NCBI RefSeq assembly: GCF_900111175.1
Contig: NZ_FOGI01000007.1
Location: forward strand, 310,001-374,000
Direction: 5' to 3'
DNA: 64,000 bases
Origin: Actinokineospora terrae
GTDB taxonomy: Bacteria; Actinomycetota; Actinomycetes; Mycobacteriales; Pseudonocardiaceae
Below the pieces are notes generated by a model. That model worked only from the letters and a program-made list of their open reading frames with translations. It did no database searches and was not told where the DNA came from. Numbering within the stretch: the stretch's first letter is position 1; each line of letters starts with the position of its first letter. A program made the position numbers and the translations under genes. Below are positions 49,563-56,821 of the stretch, in pieces.

Positions 49563-51081
49563 TCGAGTCCCCGTTGAGGATCGGCCACAGCCAGGCGAAG
49601 TTCGCCACCACGAGGCCGACGTAGAGGGCGAGGGCGAGCAGACCGGTACGACGGCGTTCCGGTCCGTCGCCCGCCTTCCCCAGCAGGTGCCCGACGGTCA
49701 GCGTCAGGCCGAGCACCAGGAACGCCGCCATCGGGGTGGCGTAGAAGAAGTACATCTGCCGGTCGAGGTTGAGGAACCAGGGCAGGTACCCGGCCAGGTA
49801 GGCGGTGACCACCGCGCCGTAGCGCCAGTCGAACTTGCTGAACATCCGCCACAGGCCCCAGCCGAGCATCGGCAGCGACAGCCACCACAGCGCCGGGGTG
49901 CCGATCAGCATCGTGGCCGAGACGCACTTGGACTCGCCGCACGCGGTGGTGTTGCCCTCGTAGTAGTAGAGCATCGGCCGCAGGCTCATAGGCCACGTCC
50001 ACGGCTTCGACTCCCACGGGTGCTGGGACTCGGGCTTGGTGACGAGTCCTTCGTGGAAGGTCAGCACCTTGTCGTGGTACTGCAGCAGCGACCCCAGGGC
50101 GCCCTTGATGACCGAGATCGGGTCGCTGCCGGTGGTGGCCACCAGGTGCCGGTCGATGCTGGTCTCGCTGGCGAACCACGGCGACCACGTCGCCAGGTAG
50201 GCCAGCACGGCCACCCCGACGAACGCCCACAGCGCCGGGACCACGTCCCTGGCGAGGGTGCCCAACCACGGGCTGCGCACCCCGGCCGCGCGCCGGGCGG
50301 TCAGGTCGAAGATGACCGTGAGCAGCCCGTAGGCCGCCATGAAGTACAGGCCGGACCACTTGACCCCGCAGGCGAGGCCGAGCAGCACGCCACCGGAGAG
50401 CCGCCACCACCGCACGGCGAGGCGCGGGCCCAGCGCCGAGGCGGTCACCCAGCCCTCGTCGACCGCGCGGGCCAGCCGCCTGCGCACCAGGTCGCGGTCG
50501 AGCAGCAGGCAGCCGAACGCGGCGAGCACGAAGAACGCGTGGAAGATGTCGAGCATCCCCATCCGCGACTGCAGGTGCGAGACCCCGTCGGCGATGAGCA
50601 GCACGCCCGCGACGCCGCCGAGCAGGGTGGACCGGGTCAGCCTGCGGGCGATCCGGACGACCAGCACGATCATCAGCACGCCCGCGACGGCCGCGGTGAA
50701 CCGCCAGCCCCAGCCGTTGTAGCCGAACAGGTACTCCCCGATCGAGAGCAGCGTCTTGCCGAACGGGGGGTGCACGGTCAGTTCGTAGCCGGGGTTGTCC
50801 TCGACGCCGCCGTTGCGCAGCATCTGCCACGCCTGCGGCACGTAGTGCTTCTCGTCGAAGACCGGCGTGCCCTGGTCGGTCGGCCAGCCCAGGTTCTGGA
50901 ACCGGACGATGCCCCCGATCAGCCCGACGAAGGCGGTGACCAGCCAGCCGCGCAGCCGGTCGGTGGGCATCGGCGTGCCCAGCAGCCGCGCGCGCGTGAC
51001 CTCGGTGGGGTCGGCGGCCGGGGTCACCGTTTCGGGTGACGGTGTCCGGCTGGCCTCGTCGTCGGCTACCAGGGCGCTCAC
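49513..51081 (-). CDS. pmt: Dolichyl/polyprenyl-phosphate-mannose-protein O-mannosyltransferase
   Basis: A 522-residue membrane protein of the GT39 PMT family. The catalytic Asp-Glu lies in the first outer loop (PVFDEKHYVPQAWQML). Other family segments are VHPPFGKTLLSIGEYLFGYN with GWGWRFTAAVAGVL, SHLQSRMGMLDIFHAFF, CGVKWSGLYFMAAYGLL, MYFFYATPM and about 10 hydrophobic helices. It mannosylates exported proteins at Ser/Thr, taking mannose from polyprenyl-phosphate-mannose (Rv1002c in mycobacteria). It is followed on the other side by rsmI, as in mycobacteria. Confidence 0.96.
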   Translation of the reverse strand: MSALVADDEASRTPSPETVTPAADPTEVTRARLLGTPMPTDRLRGWLVTAFVGLIGGIVRFQNLGWPTDQGTPVFDEKHYVPQAWQMLRNGGVEDNPGYELTVHPPFGKTLLSIGEYLFGYNGWGWRFTAAVAGVLMIVLVVRIARRLTRSTLLGGVAGVLLIADGVSHLQSRMGMLDIFHAFFVLAAFGCLLLDRDLVRRRLARAVDEGWVTASALGPRLAVRWWRLSGGVLLGLACGVKWSGLYFMAAYGLLTVIFDLTARRAAGVRSPWLGTLARDVVPALWAFVGVAVLAYLATWSPWFASETSIDRHLVATTGSDPISVIKGALGSLLQYHDKVLTFHEGLVTKPESQHPWESKPWTWPMSLRPMLYYYEGNTTACGESKCVSATMLIGTPALWWLSLPMLGWGLWRMFSKFDWRYGAVVTAYLAGYLPWFLNLDRQMYFFYATPMAAFLVLGLTLTVGHLLGKAGDGPERRRTGLLALALYVGLVVANFAWLWPILNGDSITEWRWQAELWLPSWR

Positions 51082-51267
51082 GGGGGGAGATCGTAGGCGC
51101 CCCGGTGTGCGATCCGCGTCGGAAGTTCCTCGATCGTGGCGCGTCGGTTCCTCGCGGTGATCTAGGGATCAGCTGATCGTGTAGTTGTTCGCCCAGTTCA
51201 GGAGCGGTACAAGAGGATCATCAGCCGTTGTCGTACCGGGACGCTGGCGTGACGGACGGGGTGCACA

Positions 51268-52107
51268 GTGCCTCCAGGACGGCCGACCATCAGGTCGCGA
51301 CAGGTCGCGGGCGAGCTGCGCAGGCTGCGCAAGCAGGCCGGGTTCACCACCGGCGAGGTCGGCGCGCAGCTGGGTCTCTCGCAGGCGAAGGTGAGCCGGG
51401 TCGAGACCGGCAGCAGCGGGCTGCGGCTCGGTGACGTGCAGGCCATGCTCGGGCTCTACCGGGTGCCGGAGCCGCGCCAGGCCGAGATCCTCGACCTGGT
51501 CCGCCGGGCAGCCGAACCCGGCTGGCCGCAGGTGCACGGGCGCGGTCTGCCCGAGCAGTGGCTGACCCTCATCGACTGGGAGTCCAAGGCGGTGGCGCTG
51601 CGGGCCTACCACGGCGGCCTGGTGCCGGGGCTCCTGCAGACCGCGGACTACGCCAGGGCCGTCCTGCGCGACACCGCCGCCGAACCGCCCGGTGACGCCG
51701 AGCTGGACGCCAAGGTCGCCGCCAGGCTGGCCAGGCAGGGCATCCTCAGCCGGGACCGGCCGCCCACCCTGCTCGCGGTGATCGGCGAGCAGGCGCTGCG
51801 GATCCCGGTCGGCGGTCCGGCCATCGCCGCCGCGCAACTGCGCCACCTCGCCGAGGCCATCCGCAAGCCGCACGTCCAGGTGCGGGTGGTGCCCGACTCG
51901 GCCGGGGCGCACCCCGGGCTGGACGGCTCGTTCCTGCTGATGGACTTCGACCAGGACCGGTCCGTGGTGCACACCGAGCACCGGTCCCGGTCGCTGTTCC
52001 TCGACGACGAGGAGTCGGTCGCGGTCCACCAGCGGGCGTGGGAGCGCATCGCCGCGGTCGCCCTGTCGGCGCAGGAGTCCACCGAGATGATCACCGGCTT
52101 GACCTGA
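51268..52107 (+). CDS. XRE family regulator with DUF5753-type C-terminal domain
   Basis: A 279-residue protein. The helix-turn-helix (RSRQVAGELRRLRKQAGFTT, GEVGAQLGLSQAKVSRVETG) is followed by the DUF5753 domain (IDWESKAVALRAYHGGLVPG with LLQTADYARAVL, PPTLLAVIGEQALRIPVGGP, VRVVPDSAGAHPGLDGSFLL). Such regulators in actinomycetes often precede a small DUF397 gene; none follows here. The GTG start has no strong ribosome-binding site. The target is unknown. Confidence 0.9.
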   Translation: MPPGRPTIRSRQVAGELRRLRKQAGFTTGEVGAQLGLSQAKVSRVETGSSGLRLGDVQAMLGLYRVPEPRQAEILDLVRRAAEPGWPQVHGRGLPEQWLTLIDWESKAVALRAYHGGLVPGLLQTADYARAVLRDTAAEPPGDAELDAKVAARLARQGILSRDRPPTLLAVIGEQALRIPVGGPAIAAAQLRHLAEAIRKPHVQVRVVPDSAGAHPGLDGSFLLMDFDQDRSVVHTEHRSRSLFLDDEESVAVHQRAWERIAAVALSAQESTEMITGLT

Positions 52108-52147
52108 GCGCCGGGGTCGGCCCGCGGTGCGCGGGTACCCTCGCCTG

Positions 52148-52549
52148 GTGTTCACCACATACCGCCCGCGCTGGGAGGTCATCCTGGGGATCGCCCTCCT
52201 CGCAGGCGCCGCCGGTGCGTTGGGCCACTTCCTGATCCGCCAGGCGGTCGACCTCGCCACGGTCGTCATCGCGGTGGTCGCCGTGGTCATGACCCTGTTC
52301 CCGCTCCGGTCCCGCAGGCTGCTGGTGAGCGACGAGCTCTGCGTGGTCGAGGGCAACGGCGTGCGGGTCACCTTCCGCTGGGTCGACTTCATCGAACGCA
52401 AGGGCGGGACCCTGCACTTCACCACCGGCCGGGTCGAGCACAACGACGACTGGCCGTCGCGCAGCGCCGCCAAGCGGGTCAAGTGGCGCGTTCCGGCCTA
52501 CCAGTTCCTACGGGACCAGAGCGTCCTACCGGTCGGGCTGCAGAAGTGA
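52148..52549 (+). CDS. Small membrane protein of unknown function
   Basis: A 133-residue protein with two N-terminal membrane helices (EVILGIALLAGAAGALGHFL, AVDLATVVIAVVAVVMTLFP) and a soluble tail (SDELCVVEGNGVRVTFRWVD, WPSRSAAKRVKWRVPAYQFL) that could be a PH-like beta domain. A GTG at 52127 gives a longer alternative. Its stop overlaps the rsmI GTG (GTGA), so the two are cotranscribed. Confidence 0.68.
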   Translation: MFTTYRPRWEVILGIALLAGAAGALGHFLIRQAVDLATVVIAVVAVVMTLFPLRSRRLLVSDELCVVEGNGVRVTFRWVDFIERKGGTLHFTTGRVEHNDDWPSRSAAKRVKWRVPAYQFLRDQSVLPVGLQK

Positions 52550-53373
52550 CCGGCAGGTTGGTGTTGGCGGGAACGCCGCTGGGTGAGATCGGGGACGCCT
52601 CGGCGCGGTTGGTCGACGCGTTGGGGAGCGCGGACGTCATCGCCGCTGAGGACACACGGCGAGCGCGAGCGTTGGCGGCGGCTCTTGGGGTAACGATGGT
52701 CGGCCGCATCGTGAGCTTCTACGACGCGGTCGAGGCCAGCCGTTTGCCCGCGCTCGTTGACGCTGTCCGCGACGGGCAGACCGTCCTGCTGATCACGGAC
52801 GCTGGGATGCCCAGCGTGTCCGACCCGGGGTACCGGTTGGTCGTCGCGTGTGTCGAGGCCGAGCTCCCGATCACCTGCCTGCCGGGCCCGTCAGCGGTAA
52901 CGACGGCTCTTGCGCTATCCGGGCTCCCTTGCGACCGGTTCTGCTTCGAGGGCTTCGCGCCGCGGAAGTCGGGGGAGCGGCGCAAGTGGTTGGCCAACCT
53001 GCTCGACGAGCCGAGGACCGCGGTGCTCTTCGAGGCGCCGCACCGCATCGACGACCTGCTCGCCGACGCCGTCGAGGTGCTGGGTGGTCAGCGGCGCGCC
53101 GCGGTGTGCCGGGAGTTGACCAAGTCGTACGAGGAGGTCAAGCGCGGAACCCTCGCCGAGCTGGCCGAATGGGCGCGCGAGGGGGTGCGCGGGGAGATCA
53201 CCGTCGTGCTGGCAGGCGCCGAGCCCCGCACACTGGACCTCGACACCCTCGTCGAGCGGGTCAGGGCGTTGGCGGCCGAGGGCACCCGGCTCAAGGACGC
53301 CGCGGCCGAGGTCTCGGCGGCGACGGGGGTGAGCAAGAAGGCCCTCTACGACGCGGCGGTGAGTCGAGCATGA
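52546..53373 (+). CDS. rsmI: 16S rRNA (cytidine-1402-2'-O)-methyltransferase RsmI
   Basis: A 275-residue protein of the tetrapyrrole-methylase-fold RsmI family: RLVLAGTPLGEIGDASARLV, ADVIAAEDTRRARALAAALG, VLLITDAGMPSVSDPGYRLV, CLPGPSAVTTALALSGLPCD with RFCFEGF, and VCRELTKSYEEVKRGTLAEL. It methylates C1402 ribose in the decoding centre. GTG at 52546 is chosen for the GTGA overlap and family start. Its stop overlaps the ATG of the DUF4185 gene (ATGA). Confidence 0.95.
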   Translation: MTGRLVLAGTPLGEIGDASARLVDALGSADVIAAEDTRRARALAAALGVTMVGRIVSFYDAVEASRLPALVDAVRDGQTVLLITDAGMPSVSDPGYRLVVACVEAELPITCLPGPSAVTTALALSGLPCDRFCFEGFAPRKSGERRKWLANLLDEPRTAVLFEAPHRIDDLLADAVEVLGGQRRAAVCRELTKSYEEVKRGTLAELAEWAREGVRGEITVVLAGAEPRTLDLDTLVERVRALAAEGTRLKDAAAEVSAATGVSKKALYDAAVSRA

Positions 53374-54401
53374 CCCCTCCGATCGGCACCACGCTGATCG
53401 CCAAGATCACCGGCCACGACTCGGCCAACGACACCGCCCGCCGGTTCGGGGTGCACGCCACCGATCTCGGCCTGCTGTGGGCCGACGCCGCGGGCAGGAC
53501 GTTCGTGCTCTTCGGTGACACCTACGGCGAGGGTTGGTGCGGCGACGGCGCCGGGCCCAGCGAGGGCAGCGACTGGCGGTGCAACTTCCTCGCCGTGTCC
53601 ACCGACCGCGACCTCGACAACGGCCTGCGATTCGACGCGGTGATCACCGGGCCGGGCGGCCACGCCAGGCAGGTCCTCGACCGCGACCCCCGGATCGACG
53701 AGGAGACGGTCATTCCCTGCTCGGGCGTGGCCATCGGCGACACGCACTACCTGCACTACATGTCCGTCCGAGCCTGGGGCTCGCGCGGGCGGTGGACCAC
53801 GAACTACAGCGGTATCGCTGTCTCCACCGATGGCGGTGAGACCTGGGACAAGCCCATGAGCGCCCGGTGGATCAATCGCGCCGAGCGAGACCACCCCTTC
53901 CAGATGGGTGCGTTCGCGCTGGGGGAGAACTACCTCTACCTCTTAGGCACTCCCAACGGTCGCTGGGGTAACGCCAGCTTGGCCCGTGTCGCCAAGGACG
54001 AGGTCTTGGACACACGCGCCTACGACTACTGGAACGGCGCCGGTTGGTACCCCCGGGACGAGTTCCGCGCGGTGCCGGTGATGCAGGGCAACGTCGCCGA
54101 GCTGTCGGTCATCTACTCGGTCCACTTCGGACGCTGGCTCGCCATCCACCTAGACGAGGCTTTGGGCGCTCTAGTGCTGCGCAGCGCAGAGACGCTGACC
54201 GGGCCGTGGAGCGAGGGCAGAGTAATCGTCACCAGTCAGGACTACCCCGGCCTCTATGGCGGCTTCATCCACCCGGCATCCGCGCACGGCCCGGTCATCT
54301 ACTTCACGATGTCACTCTGGCAGTCCTACAACGTCTATCTCATGCGGACCGACCTAAGCGCTCTCACGGCGGAAGGTCCGGACGCCCCAGTAGAGGCTTA
54401 G
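53370..54401 (+). CDS. DUF4185 domain protein, candidate GH183-type D-arabinanase
   Basis: A 343-residue protein filled by a DUF4185 domain, a beta-propeller-like fold: LLWADAAGRTFVLFGDTYGE near the N-terminus, GGHARQVLDRDPRIDEETVI, YLHYMSVRAWGSRGRWTTNY, and YPGLYGGFIHPASAHGPVIY. Members of DUF4185 have been described as endo-D-arabinanases acting on mycobacterial arabinogalactan/lipoarabinomannan (GH183). No signal peptide is visible, so cell location is uncertain. It is coupled to rsmI by ATGA and overlaps the convergent permease by 48 bases. Confidence 0.8.
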   Translation: MTPPIGTTLIAKITGHDSANDTARRFGVHATDLGLLWADAAGRTFVLFGDTYGEGWCGDGAGPSEGSDWRCNFLAVSTDRDLDNGLRFDAVITGPGGHARQVLDRDPRIDEETVIPCSGVAIGDTHYLHYMSVRAWGSRGRWTTNYSGIAVSTDGGETWDKPMSARWINRAERDHPFQMGAFALGENYLYLLGTPNGRWGNASLARVAKDEVLDTRAYDYWNGAGWYPRDEFRAVPVMQGNVAELSVIYSVHFGRWLAIHLDEALGALVLRSAETLTGPWSEGRVIVTSQDYPGLYGGFIHPASAHGPVIYFTMSLWQSYNVYLMRTDLSALTAEGPDAPVEA

Positions 54402-55121
54402 CGCGGTCATCGCGAACAAGACGATCGAGCCGGTAAGAAGCGCGTCGGTGGTGAACTCGCTGCGGAACGAGGCGCGTTCGGCGTCGACTACGTGCGTGAA
54501 GGGGTTCCACCGCGAGAGGGTGTAGAGCCAGTCCGGCGCGAGGCCGTGTGTGATCGGGATGAAGATGCCGGACAGCAGCAAGATCGGCATCAGGACCGTG
54601 TTGAGCACAGCCGGGAACGCCTCTTCGCTGCGCAAGGTCAACGCCAACGCGTAAGAGCACGAGGACAGCGCAAGAGACAGGCACGCCACCATCACCAAGG
54701 TCAGCGCTACCGCTCCGAACGAGGCGCTGAGGTCGAACACGGTGAACGCGAGGATCAGGATCAGCACCGCTTGCGCCAGGGTCTGCACGGCATCTCGTAG
54801 GACACGGCCGAGGAGCAGCGAGACCCGGCTCGCCGGAGTCACCTGCATCCGCTCGACGACGCCCATCCGCAGCTCGGCCAGTAGCCCGAACCCGACGAAG
54901 GACGCGCCGAACAGCGCCAGCTGCACGATCAGCGCCGGGGTGAGGATCTGCCAGGAGGTGCCGGGCGGGAAGCCCGGGGTGTTCTCGGTCATCCGTTCCA
55001 GCAGCGGACCGAAGAAGAACAGGTACAGCAGCGGCTGCATCACGCCGATCACCATCCACGCGGGGTTCCGCAGGGACAGCCTCATGGCCTGGTTGAAGAC
55101 GAGCCAGGTTTCACGCAGCAA
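54354..55121 (-). CDS. ABC-2 type transporter permease (DrrB-like)
   Basis: A 255-residue membrane protein with six predicted helices (PAWMVIGVMQPLLYLFFFGP, PALIVQLALFGASFVGFGLL, VQTLAQAVLILILAFTVFDL, AVALTLVMVACLSLALSSCS, NTVLMPILLLSGIFIPITHG, LTGSIVLFAMTALSLYWGVR). The loop GLLAELRMGVVERMQVTPAS is typical of DrrB-type permeases. The start is TTG, inside the end of the ATPase gene (11-base overlap), supported by GAGGAGG 6 bases upstream. It forms a drug or lipid exporter with the ATPase. Confidence 0.9.
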   Translation of the reverse strand: MLRETWLVFNQAMRLSLRNPAWMVIGVMQPLLYLFFFGPLLERMTENTPGFPPGTSWQILTPALIVQLALFGASFVGFGLLAELRMGVVERMQVTPASRVSLLLGRVLRDAVQTLAQAVLILILAFTVFDLSASFGAVALTLVMVACLSLALSSCSYALALTLRSEEAFPAVLNTVLMPILLLSGIFIPITHGLAPDWLYTLSRWNPFTHVVDAERASFRSEFTTDALLTGSIVLFAMTALSLYWGVRTFRRESA

Positions 55122-56079
55122 CGTGGGCCTCCTCTGCGTCGCGGATGGTCCTACCGGTCAGGGTGAGGAATACGTCGTCAAGAGTGGGTTGGAGTACTCG
55201 AAGCGAGGTTGTGCCGATACCGGCGGAGTCCAGCGCGCGCAGCAGTTCCGGTAGTGCCAGATCGCCGCGAGGGACCCGGAACTCGACAGTGGAACCTGTA
55301 GTGGCCACGGCATCCCCGCCAGCGATGCGCGCCGCGATCTCCGCCGTGCGGGTAAGAGCCAGTTCCGGCACTCCTACCGCCACCAAGTCCCCGGACACCT
55401 TCGCCTTCAGTTCGGCGGGGGAGCCGGTAGCGACGATCGCGCCGTTGTCCATGACCAGCACCCGGTCGCACAACGCGTCAGCCTCGTCGAGGTAGTGCGT
55501 AGTGAGGAAGACAGTGGTGCCGAGGTCGGCCCGCAACGCCCGGATGTGCTGCCAGACGTTCGCCCGGCTGCGCGGGTCGAGTGCGGCGGTCGGCTCGTCG
55601 AGGAACACGACGCTCGGCCGGTGCACCAAGCCCAGCGCGATGTCGAGCCTGCGCTGCTGCCCGCCGGAGAGCGACTTGATCGGACGCTCCAGCAGGTCGC
55701 CCAGGTCGAGCCGCTCGGCGGCCGAGTGGGCCTGGACCGTCGCGTCCGCCTTGCCCATGCCGTGCAGGCGGCCCTGCAGGACCAGGTCCTCCACCACCCT
55801 GGACTCCGGGATCGTGCCGCCGCCCTGCGCGACGTAGCCGATCCGGCGCCGCACACCGACCGGGTCCGCGGCGAGGTCCTTGCCCGCGACCACCGCACGG
55901 CCCGCGGTCGGCCGCAGCAGCGTCGTCAGCATCCGCAGGGTCGTGGTCTTGCCCGCGCCGTTCGGCCCGAGGAACCCGACGAGCTCCCCGGACGCCACGG
56001 CCAGGTCGACGCCGCGCACCGCCTCGATGGTCTTGCCCCTGGCCTGGAAGCTCCTGGCCAGGCCCTGTGCCTCGATCAT
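55111..56079 (-). CDS. ABC transporter ATP-binding protein, daunorubicin-resistance (DrrA) type
   Basis: A 322-residue ATPase: Walker A GFLGPNGAGKTTT, Q-loop IGYVAQGGGTIPES, signature KSLSGGQQRRLDIALGL, Walker B VVFLDEPTAALDPRS and switch TTHYLDEADALCD. The C-terminal 90 residues match the DrrA regulatory tail (TTSLRVLQPTLDDVFLTLTG). The ATG at 56079 follows GAGGGGTGGG. It is controlled by the upstream PadR gene; two operator-like sites lie in the 64-bp gap. The substrate is unknown. Confidence 0.93.
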   Translation of the reverse strand: MIEAQGLARSFQARGKTIEAVRGVDLAVASGELVGFLGPNGAGKTTTLRMLTTLLRPTAGRAVVAGKDLAADPVGVRRRIGYVAQGGGTIPESRVVEDLVLQGRLHGMGKADATVQAHSAAERLDLGDLLERPIKSLSGGQQRRLDIALGLVHRPSVVFLDEPTAALDPRSRANVWQHIRALRADLGTTVFLTTHYLDEADALCDRVLVMDNGAIVATGSPAELKAKVSGDLVAVGVPELALTRTAEIAARIAGGDAVATTGSTVEFRVPRGDLALPELLRALDSAGIGTTSLRVLQPTLDDVFLTLTGRTIRDAEEAHVAA

Positions 56080-56090
56080 GCCCACCCCTC

Positions 56091-56156
56091 TAGTCAAACT
56101 TGACTACCAAGGCGTGCAGCATGCGCCGACCGGGCGGGTCTAGTCAAACTTGAATA
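56091..56156. promoter_or_regulatory. Twin PadR operator-like sites in the padR-drrA gap
   Basis: TAGTCAAACTTGACTA (56091-56106) is an inverted repeat with perfect 7-bp arms and a 2-base centre, lying just before the drrA-like start. A near copy, TAGTCAAACTTGAATA (56141-56156), starts 50 bp away and covers the padR stop codon. Both probably bind the PadR protein. Confidence 0.75.
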
Positions 56157-56716
56157 CTCGGCGGCGTGCCGTCCTCGGTCATCTCGTAGGCACCGTCCTC
56201 CAGCTTCGCCAGCAGCTTGCGCGCCCACTCCAGGTCCGCGACCAGCTGAGCGAGCCACAACTGGGCCTGCTCCATAACGTGCTCCGGCTTGATCGGCGGA
56301 CCGCCGAAGGACCAGTCCTCCATCTCCCGCCGCTGCACCTCTAGCGCCGAGACCCGCTCCTTAAGCCGCGCGATGGCGTCCTCACGCCGAAGAGTCGGCA
56401 ACATCGCGATCGCCGCGTTGAGCATCCACGGGTCCCCTGGCGTGGACAGCCCTGACCGGACCAGCCGGGTCAGCTCCGCGCGCCCCGCCTCGGTGATGCT
56501 GTACGAGGTGCGGTCCGGACCGCCGTCACCCTGCTCGGGTGCGTCGACCAGCAGTCCGTCCGTGACCGCCCGGCGCAGCGCGTGGTAGAGCGAACCGGGC
56601 TTGATCCGCGCCCAGCTGTCCGCCCGCCAGCTCTGCAGCTCGGCCCTGATCTGGTACCCGTGCGCCTTGCCCGCCCAGAAGACCACGCCGAGCACCAACA
56701 TCCGCGTGGCCGACAT
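56144..56716 (-). CDS. PadR family transcriptional regulator
   Basis: A 190-residue protein. The PadR winged helix covers residues 1-85 (TRMLVLGVVFWAGKAHGYQI, RIKPGSLYHALRRAVTDGLL, DRTSYSITEAGRAELTRLVR). The C-terminal helical domain (EDAIARLKERVSALEVQRRE, AQLWLAQLVADLEWARKLLA) is a dimeriser. It is the first gene of an operon with the drrAB-like exporter and likely a ligand-released repressor of it. Its stop codon lies within one of two operator-like repeats. Confidence 0.92.
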   Translation of the reverse strand: MSATRMLVLGVVFWAGKAHGYQIRAELQSWRADSWARIKPGSLYHALRRAVTDGLLVDAPEQGDGGPDRTSYSITEAGRAELTRLVRSGLSTPGDPWMLNAAIAMLPTLRREDAIARLKERVSALEVQRREMEDWSFGGPPIKPEHVMEQAQLWLAQLVADLEWARKLLAKLEDGAYEMTEDGTPPSIQV

Positions 56717-56821
56717 ACCGCCCTCCCGGGACCCGGTGATTTTCGTCCAAGGCTAGGCGTGGGCCTGGCGAGGTGTAACCCGGCGGCTCTGGTGCGCGGC
56801 CACTCCGTACGCTAGTGGCCC

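Noticed and set aside
51268..52107. XRE-DUF5753/DUF397 gene pair
   Set aside because: No DUF397-sized frame with the expected W-x-K-SS pattern follows; only a small membrane protein does.
54354..56716. Resistance part of an antibiotic gene cluster
   Set aside because: The padR-drrAB-like exporter stands alone between housekeeping genes; no biosynthetic enzymes are near it.
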